Of a stretch of DNA of 18,457 nucleotides, positions 7,321-14,554 are shown in pieces. The number at the start of each line of letters is the position of its first letter. The first letter of the stretch is position 1. Under the pieces are notes generated by a model, which was not told the origin of the DNA, did not search any database, and was given only the letters and a program-made list of their open reading frames with translations. Position numbers and translations under genes: made by a program. Source of the stretch: Clostridium sp. UBA4108 (GTDB lineage Bacteria; Bacillota; Clostridia; Clostridiales; Clostridiaceae); contig DFXM01000020.1 of NCBI GenBank assembly GCA_002381695.1, positions 526,988 through 545,444 on the forward strand, in the 5' to 3' direction.

Positions 7321-7452
7321 ATGAAAAGTATGATAACTAAATTTATAAATAAAAGTGGAGACAACAGTTCTTATGATATATGGGGATATATAAAAAATAA
7401 AGAGCGGAATATGAATTTATGGCTTGATAATATAAATACTTTGAAAATGTAG
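7321..7452 (+). CDS. Short peptide gene P3 (43 aa), paralogue of P2
   Basis: The ATG at 7321 lies 7 nt after GAGGAGAG (7306-7313). The 43-aa product begins MKSMITKFINKS and ends NMNLWLDNINTLKM. It shares with P2 the pattern M-[RK]-x-[IM]-I-[ST]-K-[LF]-I-N-x-S and, at the C-terminus, N-[IM]-[SN]-L-W-[IL]-[ND]-N-I-x-T-[FL]-K. The arrangement is a tandem duplication with a divergent centre. It is probably co-transcribed with P2 (58-nt gap) and ends before a strong terminator. Function is unknown. Confidence 0.7.
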   Translation: MKSMITKFINKSGDNSSYDIWGYIKNKERNMNLWLDNINTLKM

Positions 7453-7510
7453 ATTTATAAAAATAGACGAGTAGACTAATCAGTTATTTTTTAAAGATAC
7501 CTTAAATAGA

Positions 7511-7552
7511 AAAACTCAGTTAAGATGTCTACATCTCAGCTGAGTTTTTTTT
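7511..7552. terminator. Bidirectional terminator between P3 and the Na/Pi transporter
   Basis: AAAACTCAG (7511-7519) pairs with CTGAGTTTT (7540-7548), with an inner AGATG/CATCT stem. Eight T residues follow on the + strand, and a T-rich tract follows on the minus strand. It serves P3 (+) and the transporter gene ending at 7564 (-). Confidence 0.9.
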
Positions 7553-7563
7553 AGTTATTTGAT

Positions 7564-9222
7564 TTAAAAAGCAGGGCTCATTACTGTTTTAAGTTCATCG
7601 GTAGATAGAGTTGAGATTTTATAAATATGATCTGCTACACGCTCAAGATGGTTTATAATATCTAAGAAAACAACTCCAGATTCTATATTGCATTTACCTG
7701 CATGAAGTCTATGAAGATGATTAGCTTGCAGGTGTTCTATCAATGTATCAACCTCTTCTTCTAACTCTTCTGTATGCTTAGCTAAGTTTAAATCGTAGCT
7801 ATTTAAACCCTGCATAGTATTATCAAACATTTTAAGTATAAGCTGTTCTAATTGTTTTAATTCCTTAATAGCATCATCAGTAAAAGATATATCTGATTTT
7901 AGTGATCCAGTTATAAGTTCTAGGATATCCATTATATGATCGCCAATTCTTTCTACATTATTTATACTGCTAATCATTGCGGGGACCATAATGGATTCTG
8001 AATGAGTAAGTGGTTGTTTAGAAATATCTACTATATACATAGTTATATCCTTTTGTAATGAGTTTACTAATTCTTCATTTTGTTTAACTGATTCTAAAGG
8101 CTTTTCATCATTTTTATATATGGATATCATAGCACTCTTAACCATATCCTTTGTGATTTCAAAGCCATGATTTATCTCTGAGAGTGAAGCTTTAAAGGCT
8201 GCAACAGGTGTATTTAATAATAATCTATCTAAATACATAGCACCTTGATGCACCACATCTTTGCCTCTAATTACAGTTTCTAAGAATTTAACAAAGTATT
8301 TATTTAGTGGTAAGAAAATGGCTGCACTCATTACATTAAATACTGTATGAGAGTTGGCAATTCGAACGCCTATATCTCCAGCTACAGTAGGCTGGAAGTA
8401 AGCGGTAACCATCTCTACAATACCTACAAAATACTTTAAGAATACAAAGCATAATAATACTCCAAATAAGTTATATAAAGTATGTGCCCATGCTGTTCTT
8501 CGAGCATGAATATTACCAGTTAAGCTAGCCAGTTGAGCTGTTATACAAGTACCTATGTTGTCACCAAGCATTATAGCTACAGCTGTGGTTAAATCTATGA
8601 GGCCAGCTTGGCCTAATACCATAACTAATCCTACAGTAGCACTACTGCTATGAATTAATGCAGTAACACCAGCTCCAAGCAATATTCCGATAAGTGGATT
8701 TGATGCATAGTTTTCAAAAAAGTATTTAAGAGTTTCACTATTACTCATAAATGGGATTCCACTATTAAGAATTTTAAGGCCTAAAAACATCATACCAAAG
8801 CCCATTAAGGCTTCTCCTATATTTTTAATAGTTTTATGTTTACAAAAATAACTGATAGCAAAGCCTATACCAAGTACAGGAAGAGCTATATCTGTAAGTT
8901 TAAATTTAAAGCTAAAAGCCATAAGTTGTGCAGTAATAGTAGTACCAATATTTGCACCATAAATAATTCCAATAGCTTGAGGAAGCTTCATTAATCCTGC
9001 ATTTACGAAGCCAACTGTTAATACTGTTATAGCCGTACTACTCTGAACTAATGCAGTTAAAAAAGTTCCTACCAAAAAGGCACTGAATACATTACCAGTT
9101 AAAACAGAAAGAATTTTTCGCATCATTTCTCCAGAGGCTTTTTCTAGTCCTTCGCCCATCTTATCCACACCATACATAAGGAGAGCTGTACCTCCAATTA
9201 ATCCAAAAACAAGTTCCTTCAT
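7564..9222 (-). CDS. Na/phosphate cotransporter with C-terminal PhoU-like domain
   Basis: The 552-aa membrane protein belongs to the NptA/YjbB group of sodium-phosphate cotransporters. The two inverted membrane repeats each carry the family's QSSxA-type motif: VQSSTA at about 59-64 and IHSSSA at about 190-195. Each is followed by a GANIGTT- or GDNIGT-type loop (89-95 and 220-225). Residues about 340-545 are helical and PhoU-like, with HSE, NNVERIGDH and LERVADHIYK segments typical of the metal-binding PhoU helices. It is full length for this fusion type. The start is preceded by GGGGGAT. The upstream Pho box suggests induction by phosphate limitation; other members export phosphate, so direction of transport is not settled by sequence. 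Confidence 0.93.
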   Translation of the reverse strand: MKELVFGLIGGTALLMYGVDKMGEGLEKASGEMMRKILSVLTGNVFSAFLVGTFLTALVQSSTAITVLTVGFVNAGLMKLPQAIGIIYGANIGTTITAQLMAFSFKFKLTDIALPVLGIGFAISYFCKHKTIKNIGEALMGFGMMFLGLKILNSGIPFMSNSETLKYFFENYASNPLIGILLGAGVTALIHSSSATVGLVMVLGQAGLIDLTTAVAIMLGDNIGTCITAQLASLTGNIHARRTAWAHTLYNLFGVLLCFVFLKYFVGIVEMVTAYFQPTVAGDIGVRIANSHTVFNVMSAAIFLPLNKYFVKFLETVIRGKDVVHQGAMYLDRLLLNTPVAAFKASLSEINHGFEITKDMVKSAMISIYKNDEKPLESVKQNEELVNSLQKDITMYIVDISKQPLTHSESIMVPAMISSINNVERIGDHIMDILELITGSLKSDISFTDDAIKELKQLEQLILKMFDNTMQGLNSYDLNLAKHTEELEEEVDTLIEHLQANHLHRLHAGKCNIESGVVFLDIINHLERVADHIYKISTLSTDELKTVMSPAF

Positions 9223-9278
9223 AGATAATCCCCCGATTATTAAAAAAATTTAAGATTTATTAACAATTTATCAATTAT

Positions 9279-9339
9279 ATTATATACAAATTAATTAATC
9301 TTATTTAGTTTTTAACAAAAATTTAACATGTGTTTAACA
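9279..9339 (-). promoter_or_regulatory. Pho box (three 11-bp-phased TTAACA repeats) and promoter
   Basis: TTAACA occurs at 9312-9317, 9323-9328 and 9334-9339 on the + strand, exactly 11 bp apart with 5-bp spacers, as in PhoP-binding direct repeats of Firmicutes. On the minus strand a TATAAT box lies at 9284-9279 with a poor -35 (TAAATA, 9307-9302). The repeats therefore sit just upstream of the -35 of the Na/Pi transporter, where an activator would bind. The remaining sequence to 9538 is A/T-rich and I see no gene in it. Confidence 0.8.
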
Positions 9340-9538
9340 TAGCGTAATATAAATGAAATATATAAAATATAATGAATTCAAAATTGATTTATATATGGGA
9401 ATATTTTATTGTCATTGTATCTTATGATGAAAATATAAAAATGTAAGCAATTTCGATATAATGATAGCAATAGGAAGGTAAACCCGAATAACATTGCTAA
9501 ATTTTAAAATATGGATAGTGATATTTTTAGTGTATGGG

Positions 9539-9558
9539 TGTATTATTTAAATAGTACA
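9539..9558. promoter_or_regulatory. YtrA-type operator upstream of the GntR/ABC cluster
   Basis: TGTATTATTTAAATAGTACA is a near-perfect 20-bp palindrome (9 of 10 positions symmetric) ending 31 bp before the GntR start. YtrA-subfamily GntR regulators typically bind such TGTA...TACA dyads and repress their own ABC operon. A TATTAT segment inside it might double as the -10 box. Confidence 0.65.
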
Positions 9559-9589
9559 GTGATACTGATGATAATGAGGTGATAAATTA

Positions 9590-9955
9590 ATGGATTTTGA
9601 ATTTAACTCCAAAGAACCTATATATATACAAATAAAAAAATATATTCAAATGCGAATAGTATCAGGAGAGTTAAAAGGGGGAGATAAATTGCAATCAGTA
9701 AGAGAGTATGCAACTCAATTAAAAGTAAATCCCAATACAATCCAAAGAGTATATGGAGAGCTGGAGGATGATGGATTAATTATGACTCAAAGAGGAATAG
9801 GGAAATTTGTTACAGAAGATGAAGGAACTATAAAAAATTTGAGGAAAGATACATCTAGAGAAGTATTAAAAGATTTTATTAAAAATACTAAGGGATTAGG
9901 TCTCACTAAGGATGAGATATTTGAGATGATTAATGAGATGTACGAGGAGGTATAG
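9590..9955 (+). CDS. GntR-family regulator, YtrA subfamily
   Basis: The 121-aa protein is the size of YtrA-type regulators. These have a winged HTH and only a short dimerisation tail instead of an effector-binding domain. The winged helix spans about residues 10-76 (EPIYIQIKKYI, GDKLQSVREYA, then the recognition helix NPNTIQRVYGELEDDGLI and wing RGIGKFV). GAGGTGAT precedes the ATG. It overlaps almost directly with the ABC ATPase gene (2-nt gap), so it is the first gene of that operon and is probably its autorepressor. In Bacillus the related system responds to cell-wall antibiotics; that is only a family analogy here. Confidence 0.93.
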   Translation: MDFEFNSKEPIYIQIKKYIQMRIVSGELKGGDKLQSVREYATQLKVNPNTIQRVYGELEDDGLIMTQRGIGKFVTEDEGTIKNLRKDTSREVLKDFIKNTKGLGLTKDEIFEMINEMYEEV

Positions 9956-9957
9956 AC

Positions 9958-10656
9958 ATGATGAGAGTGCTAGAGGTTGATAACTTAGTTAAAAAATTCG
10001 GAAATAAGGAAATTTTAAGGGGAATAGCCTTTAATTTAGAAGAGGGAAAGGTTCTTGGAATATTAGGGCCAAATGGTCAGGGAAAAACTACTCTTTTGAA
10101 CATTATTGCAGGTTTATTAAAGCCTACTTTAGGGAGTGTTAAGATAGAGGGAATTCATGTTGGGTATGAAACTAAAAAAATAATATCTTTTCTTCAGGAG
10201 AAGAATGTTATTTATAAATGGATGAAGATAAAAGATAGTATAAGTTTTTATAATGACTTTTTTCCAGATTTTAATAAAGATAAGATGAATGAATTTTTAA
10301 AGTTTATGAAATTAGATGAAAATATGAAAGTAAATACACTATCTAAAGGAATGTTAGAGAAATTAGCTTTAAGTATTGCACTAAGCAGAAAAGTTAAGTT
10401 ATATATACTAGATGAACCTATTTCAGGAGTAGATCCAGTGACCAGAGAGAAGATTATAGAAGCTATAATAAATAACTTAGATTCAGAATCTTCAATGATT
10501 ATAACGACACACTATGTTGGAGAGTTGGAAAGGATTTTTACTGAGGTTCTATTTTTAGGAGATGGGTCCATTATTGAATACGGGGATGCAGAAGAATTAA
10601 GAGAAAAATATGGAACTTCAATAGATGGAATTTATAGAAAAATATTTGCAGAGTAG
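9958..10656 (+). CDS. ABC transporter ATP-binding protein
   Basis: The 232-aa ATPase has Walker A GPNGQGKTT (37-45), Q-loop Gln80, signature LSKGM (128-132, a variant of LSGGQ), Walker B LYILDEP (148-154) with D-loop SGVDP (156-160), and H-loop His185. The signature variant and the size match the exporter ATPases paired with YtrA-type GntR proteins. GAGGAGG precedes ATGATG at 9958; the second ATG is an alternative start. It is translationally close to the GntR gene and is followed 10 nt later by the permease gene. Confidence 0.93.
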   Translation: MMRVLEVDNLVKKFGNKEILRGIAFNLEEGKVLGILGPNGQGKTTLLNIIAGLLKPTLGSVKIEGIHVGYETKKIISFLQEKNVIYKWMKIKDSISFYNDFFPDFNKDKMNEFLKFMKLDENMKVNTLSKGMLEKLALSIALSRKVKLYILDEPISGVDPVTREKIIEAIINNLDSESSMIITTHYVGELERIFTEVLFLGDGSIIEYGDAEELREKYGTSIDGIYRKIFAE

Positions 10657-10666
10657 GTGGAATTTT

Positions 10667-11338
10667 ATGAGAAATATAGGAAATGTCATAAAGTACAGTA
10701 TTAGAGGACTAAGAAATTTATATATCATTGAAGTTATACTTTTAGTATTGAGTTTTATTGGAGGAAGCTTTATTACAAGATTTACTATGGGTTTTGATAC
10801 TATAGCAATGCTTTCAATAATTATTGTTGGAAATTTTATAGCTCATATTATAGTGTTTTCCTGTCAAGTGTCAAAGGATTATGGAAGACTACTATTTTTA
10901 ACACCGATTAAAGGCAGTGAATTTATAATAGCTAAGATCTTAGAATTAGGAATTGTTCAATTAGTAGTAATTATTATTAATACATTAGCAGTAATTATAA
11001 ATGGAGGTAAGGTTCAGGAGATATTATTTATTTCTATTTCGCTAGGGTTAACCTTATTATTAGCATATATAATTATAATTTCATTAATAATTATATATGG
11101 ATCTTATTTTAATAGTGTAGCATTAGTAATAGTTTCAATCATATTATCTATAAATTTTGGAGGAATTATATTAGGATTTTTAACAAATAGGTTATTTAGA
11201 GTATTGCCTTATATATATCTGCGCTTTGGATTATTTATGGAAATAAATTTATTTGAAGTTTTAATATATGGTGGAGTAGTTTTAGCACTAGTTATGTTTG
11301 CAAAGAAATTATTAGATACAAGGTTAGATATAGTATAA
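10667..11338 (+). CDS. ABC transporter membrane subunit (six-TM permease)
   Basis: The 223-aa hydrophobic protein begins MRNIGNVIKYSIRGLRN and has about six predicted membrane spans (roughly 18-38, 45-65, 90-110, 120-145, 150-172 and 195-215), the size of ABC-2-like exporter subunits. I chose the ATG at 10667, which has AGGTGG just ahead and follows the ATPase stop. The longer frame from 10625 would overlap the ATPase gene by 32 nt and adds a non-conserved-looking extension. It pairs with the preceding ATPase, probably as a homodimeric permease. The substrate is unknown. Confidence 0.85.
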   Translation: MRNIGNVIKYSIRGLRNLYIIEVILLVLSFIGGSFITRFTMGFDTIAMLSIIIVGNFIAHIIVFSCQVSKDYGRLLFLTPIKGSEFIIAKILELGIVQLVVIIINTLAVIINGGKVQEILFISISLGLTLLLAYIIIISLIIIYGSYFNSVALVIVSIILSINFGGIILGFLTNRLFRVLPYIYLRFGLFMEINLFEVLIYGGVVLALVMFAKKLLDTRLDIV

Positions 11339-11428
11339 ATTATAGTAATTGTTATGGATGGGAAGATAGTTATAAAAATTAGAAGTTAAATATAATTGAA
11401 AGTATTATTATATAAAGAGGTGTGTTTT

Positions 11429-12163
11429 ATGAGGAAAAAAATTGTAGCCCTTGTAGGAGCTGTGATAATGGCGGTTTCTCTTACGGCTTGTAATGTAGAT
11501 ATAGGTTTTAGAAATCCAAATAGTAGTAAAAATTTAAACTTAGATATTAATGAATCAATAGACAGCGATGGAATAAAAGATTTGGATATTTCTATAAATA
11601 TAGGAGAGGTGAGAATTTCGGCTATAGATGGACAGGACTTTACTATAGTTAGTGAAGGAAGAAGCGAGATATCTAGACCAATAGAAATTGATAAAAGTGG
11701 AAGCACTTTAAGTATTAAAGAAGAGAATAGCACAAAGAATGTGAATGGATTCAATAATTTAAATTCTAGCAATAGGAAAATAACAATAGGAATACCGAAA
11801 GATTTTATGGGAGATTTTAAATATACTTGTGGAATAGGAGATTCTGAGATTAAGGATTTAAATGTTAAAAAAGCTATATTCCAAGGTGGATTAGGAAATA
11901 TAGATATTAAAGAAATAACTTTTGAAGATATGAGAATATCGCAAGGAGTTGGAGACATAGATCTAAAAATAAAAGAGGTAAAAGGTGACTTAATTTATGA
12001 AGGTGGAGTAGGAGACGGAGACATTATTATACCTGAAAATTCGCCAGTAAGATTTAAAACTTCCTCTGGCTTAGGAAGTTGCAGAATTATGGCAAAAACC
12101 TCTGGAGAAGATAAATATTTGTTTAAAATAACTAGCGGAATTGGGGATATAACAATCAAATAA
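11429..12163 (+). CDS. Lipoprotein with DUF4097-like beta-repeat domain
   Basis: The 244-aa protein starts MRKKIVALVGAVIMAVSLTA followed by Cys21, a clear lipoprotein signal (LTAC), so it is probably anchored outside the membrane. The mature part has repeated short strands rich in GxGD/GxGN turns (IGEVRIS, GIGDSEIK, GLGNIDIK, GVGDIDLK, GVGDGDII, GLGSCRI and GIGDITI), consistent with the DUF4097 right-handed beta-helix-like fold. GAGGTG precedes the ATG at 11429; the frame extends upstream to a TTG at 11396 that lacks a site. It lies 90 nt after the permease gene with no terminator between, so it may be the last gene of the GntR/ABC operon. Its role is unknown. Confidence 0.82.
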   Translation: MRKKIVALVGAVIMAVSLTACNVDIGFRNPNSSKNLNLDINESIDSDGIKDLDISINIGEVRISAIDGQDFTIVSEGRSEISRPIEIDKSGSTLSIKEENSTKNVNGFNNLNSSNRKITIGIPKDFMGDFKYTCGIGDSEIKDLNVKKAIFQGGLGNIDIKEITFEDMRISQGVGDIDLKIKEVKGDLIYEGGVGDGDIIIPENSPVRFKTSSGLGSCRIMAKTSGEDKYLFKITSGIGDITIK

Positions 12164-12175
12164 ATCACAAAAAAT

Positions 12176-12226
12176 GTAATGACCCCTGGGTGATACCATT
12201 TAATGGAATTACCTTGGGGTTATTAT
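12176..12226 (+). terminator. Long hairpin after the lipoprotein gene
   Basis: This is an almost continuous 51-nt stem-loop. AATGACCCC (12178-12186) pairs with GGGGTTATT (12216-12224), the middle pairs with few mismatches, and CCAT-TTA-ATGG forms the tip. The following T-tract is weak (TATTATTTG). It is most likely the operon terminator, but it is longer than usual. Confidence 0.65.
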
Positions 12227-12289
12227 TTGATTTAAATGTAAAAATATTATATAGTTTATATTGTAATTTATATACATGAAATGTATTAT

Positions 12290-12312
12290 TTGACATAATA
12301 AAACGGTATAAT
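12290..12312 (+). promoter_or_regulatory. Promoter-like boxes upstream of the hydrogenase-MCP gene
   Basis: TTGACA (12290-12295) and TATAAT (12307-12312) are both perfect but only 11 bp apart, so they cannot form one sigma-A promoter. Either TATAAT is used with a weak -35, or TTGACA with a weak downstream -10 (TAAATT, 12314-12319, 18-bp spacer). Confidence 0.4.
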
Positions 12313-12339
12313 GTAAATTTAGGTAAAAGGGGAAGGTAT

Positions 12340-14268
12340 ATGTATAACTATGAGGATTTAATTTATTTGAAGGAAGAGAACTGTTTAGGCTGCAATAAAT
12401 GCATAAGTAATTGCCCTATATTTGAGGCAAATATAGCTTATAGTACAGATAAGGGTAATAAAATTAAGATTAATGGAGATAAGTGCATACATTGCGGAGA
12501 GTGCATTAAGATATGTGATCATAATGCTAGAGATTTTTATGATGATACAGAGGAATTTATTAAGGATTTAAAAAGTGGTAAGAATATATCAATAGCTGTA
12601 GCACCTGCCGTTAGAGCTAATTTTAGAAATTATAAAAATTTGTTTGGATTTTTAAAGGGTTTAGGAGTAAATTTAATTTATGATGTTTCTTATGGAGCAG
12701 ATATCACAGTATGGGCATATTTAAAAGTTATAGAGGAAAACTCATTAAAATCTATAATTGCACAACCATGCTCTGCTATTGTAAATTATATTGAAAAATA
12801 TAAATCAGAATTAATTAAACAGCTATCTCCTATAACCAGTCCATTGATGTGTACTGCGATTTATATGAAGAAATATAAAGGTGTAATTGATGACATAGCC
12901 TTTTTATCTCCATGTATAGCGAAATCAGATGAGATTCATGATAGAAACACAAATGGATATGTTAAATATAATATTACATTTAAAAAATTAGAAGAATACA
13001 TAGAGAAAAAAGGAATAGACATAAATAGCTGTGGGGAACAAGATTTTGATAATGTTGATGGCGGGCTAGGATTTTTATTTAGTAGGCCAGGTGGATTAAG
13101 AGAAAATGTAGAATTTACATTGCCTGATGCTTGGATTAAACAAATTGAAGGACAACATCATGCCTATAAATATTTAGATAGTTACTGTAAAAATATCGAT
13201 AAGAACAAGGAGGCACCGCTCTTAGTTGATGTACTTAACTGTGCCTATGGCTGTAATTTTGGGACAGCAACTAAATTTAATGATTGCAACGATGATTCTT
13301 TTTCAGATGATTGTGATTTAAATTTTAATTCTATGAAATCAGCAAAAAGAAAAGAGAAGAAAGGTAAAATTCCTAAAAATAAGGAAAAGTGGCTATTTAA
13401 TTACTTTGATAAAAATCTTAAACTGGAAGATTTCATACGAAAATATGATAACAAAGAAGTTAGTTCATATATAAAAGAGCCGAGTGAAGAAGAATATAAT
13501 GAGATTTTTAATCATTTGAATAAGGTTACAGATTCTCAAAGAAAGATTAACTGTTCAGCTTGTGGATATAATTATTGTAAATCCATGGTTAAAGCTATAC
13601 ATAATGGACTTAATATATATTCCAATTGTATTGACTACAATAAAAAAGAAGTTTTAAATGAACAGCAGATAATAAAAGAAAAAGAAAACCAGGTTAAACT
13701 ACTAGACGAATATAATAAGTTAACTGAAGAGCGAATCGCAAAGGCTGAGGTATTAAGTAAAGGAGTAACAGAGATAATCAATGCCATAGAGATGGTTACT
13801 GGGCAGAATGCCTTGAATGCAGAAAATATAGAAAAGATTAACAACGAGGCTATAGATGTAATGGATACATCCAAGGAGTTAAATGAAAGTATAAAGCTTA
13901 TGAAGGACAAGATGGATAGATTCAGTAACTCCACAGAAGAGATTGTAAAAGTTGCGAACCAGACTAATTTATTATCACTTAACGCATCGATTGAAGCTGC
14001 TAGAGCAGGAGAAGAGGGAAGAGGTTTTAGTGTAGTAGCCAATGAGGTGAAAAAATTATCTGAATATTCAAAACAAGTGTCTGTACTTACATCTATGGAT
14101 CAAAAAGAAATGTTAGAGATATTAAAAGGTGTGATTAATATTTCTCAAGTACTAGAAAGAAAAATTTTAATAGTTAATGAAGCCATTGATAATGTAGCGG
14201 GTTCAATGGAAGAGATAGCTGCAGCAAGTGAAGAGATAACAGCTTCAGCTCTAAGTTTAACGAAGTAA
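12340..14268 (+). CDS. Soluble sensor: ferredoxin + [FeFe]-hydrogenase H-domain + 4Fe-4S + MCP signalling domain
   Basis: The 642-aa protein has no membrane segment. The order is: a two-cluster ferredoxin (C15-x2-C18-x2-C21-x3-C25 and C49-x2-C52-x2-C55-x3-C59); an iron-hydrogenase large-subunit domain (about 82-310); an extra Fe-S motif (C405-x2-C408-x4-C413-x16-C430); and a coiled coil with a chemoreceptor hairpin tip (about 535-575, VANQTNLLSLNASIEAARAG). The four cysteines that bind the H-cluster cubane appear kept (C144, C192, C301 and C305), but the proton-relay cysteine before C144 is Pro143 and the usual TSCCP is QPCSA. Catalysis is therefore likely reduced, and a sensory role for H2 or redox state feeding into CheA/CheW or a similar partner is inferred. 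AAGGGGAAGG precedes the ATG. No methylation-site or partner gene is adjacent. Confidence 0.88.
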   Translation: MYNYEDLIYLKEENCLGCNKCISNCPIFEANIAYSTDKGNKIKINGDKCIHCGECIKICDHNARDFYDDTEEFIKDLKSGKNISIAVAPAVRANFRNYKNLFGFLKGLGVNLIYDVSYGADITVWAYLKVIEENSLKSIIAQPCSAIVNYIEKYKSELIKQLSPITSPLMCTAIYMKKYKGVIDDIAFLSPCIAKSDEIHDRNTNGYVKYNITFKKLEEYIEKKGIDINSCGEQDFDNVDGGLGFLFSRPGGLRENVEFTLPDAWIKQIEGQHHAYKYLDSYCKNIDKNKEAPLLVDVLNCAYGCNFGTATKFNDCNDDSFSDDCDLNFNSMKSAKRKEKKGKIPKNKEKWLFNYFDKNLKLEDFIRKYDNKEVSSYIKEPSEEEYNEIFNHLNKVTDSQRKINCSACGYNYCKSMVKAIHNGLNIYSNCIDYNKKEVLNEQQIIKEKENQVKLLDEYNKLTEERIAKAEVLSKGVTEIINAIEMVTGQNALNAENIEKINNEAIDVMDTSKELNESIKLMKDKMDRFSNSTEEIVKVANQTNLLSLNASIEAARAGEEGRGFSVVANEVKKLSEYSKQVSVLTSMDQKEMLEILKGVINISQVLERKILIVNEAIDNVAGSMEEIAAASEEITASALSLTK

Positions 14269-14294
14269 AAATTAAAATTTAAGGAATAAATATG

Positions 14295-14323
14295 TAGACA
14301 ATGGCTAAAATTAGTAATATAAT
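14295..14323 (+). promoter_or_regulatory. Promoter of short peptide gene P4
   Basis: TAGACA (14295-14300) and TATAAT (14318-14323) are separated by 17 bp, directly after the hydrogenase-MCP gene. Confidence 0.65.
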
Positions 14324-14365
14324 AATATTATAGTAAATAAGAAATTTTGAAAGGAGTGATGTTAT

Positions 14366-14440
14366 ATGAAGAATATATTTGATAGTTTATTAGCATTAAA
14401 TTTTCATATTGACTACTCCTGGGAAGTTTATAAAATATAG
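14366..14440 (+). CDS. Short peptide gene P4 (24 aa), unknown function
   Basis: The ATG at 14366 follows GAAAGGAGTGAT. The 24-aa product begins MKNIFDSLLALNF and ends DYSWEVYKI. It is partly hydrophobic, with one Trp near the C-terminus and no Cys. It has its own promoter and is followed by a terminator about 50 nt later, just before rsgA. It could be an independent small protein or a leader peptide affecting readthrough into rsgA. Its MKNI start and C-terminal W...K faintly recall P2/P3, too weak to claim homology. Confidence 0.5.
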   Translation: MKNIFDSLLALNFHIDYSWEVYKI

Positions 14441-14488
14441 TGGGAAGAGTACTATATATTTTTAGATGCCTTATAAAGATGTGCTTTA

Positions 14489-14528
14489 AAGCCTTGGAGT
14501 AGTTATACTAACCAAGGTTTTTATTTTT
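14489..14528 (+). terminator. Terminator between P4 and rsgA
   Basis: GCCTTGG (14491-14497) pairs with CCAAGGT (14512-14518) with an inner TAGT/ACTA stem, followed by TTTATTTTT. It lies only 27 nt before the rsgA start, so rsgA is expressed by readthrough or from a promoter I cannot see. Confidence 0.8.
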
Positions 14529-14554
14529 ATGCATATTTTTAGGAGGATATTTTA

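Noticed and set aside
6880..7452. P1-P3 as secreted signalling peptides for the XRE/TPR regulator (RRNPP-like pair)
   Set aside because: None has a clear signal peptide or typical propeptide layout, and the MerR-methyltransferase gene and its own promoter separate them from the regulator. It remains possible but is unsupported.
9511..9585. 24-codon frame starting ATGGATAGTGAT upstream of the GntR gene
   Set aside because: It has no ribosome site, and the frame runs through the operator palindrome. It is probably chance.
11386..11958. 190-codon minus-strand frame opposite the lipoprotein gene
   Set aside because: It is a shadow frame rich in Ser, Ile and Leu with no start signal. The plus-strand gene has a clear lipoprotein signal and a repeated beta motif.
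12290..12312. TTGACA...TATAAT as a single consensus promoter of the hydrogenase-MCP gene
   Set aside because: The two boxes are only 11 bp apart, too close for sigma-A recognition of both.
13635..14042. 135-codon minus-strand frame inside the hydrogenase-MCP gene
   Set aside because: It lies opposite the highly conserved MCP hairpin and has no ribosome site.
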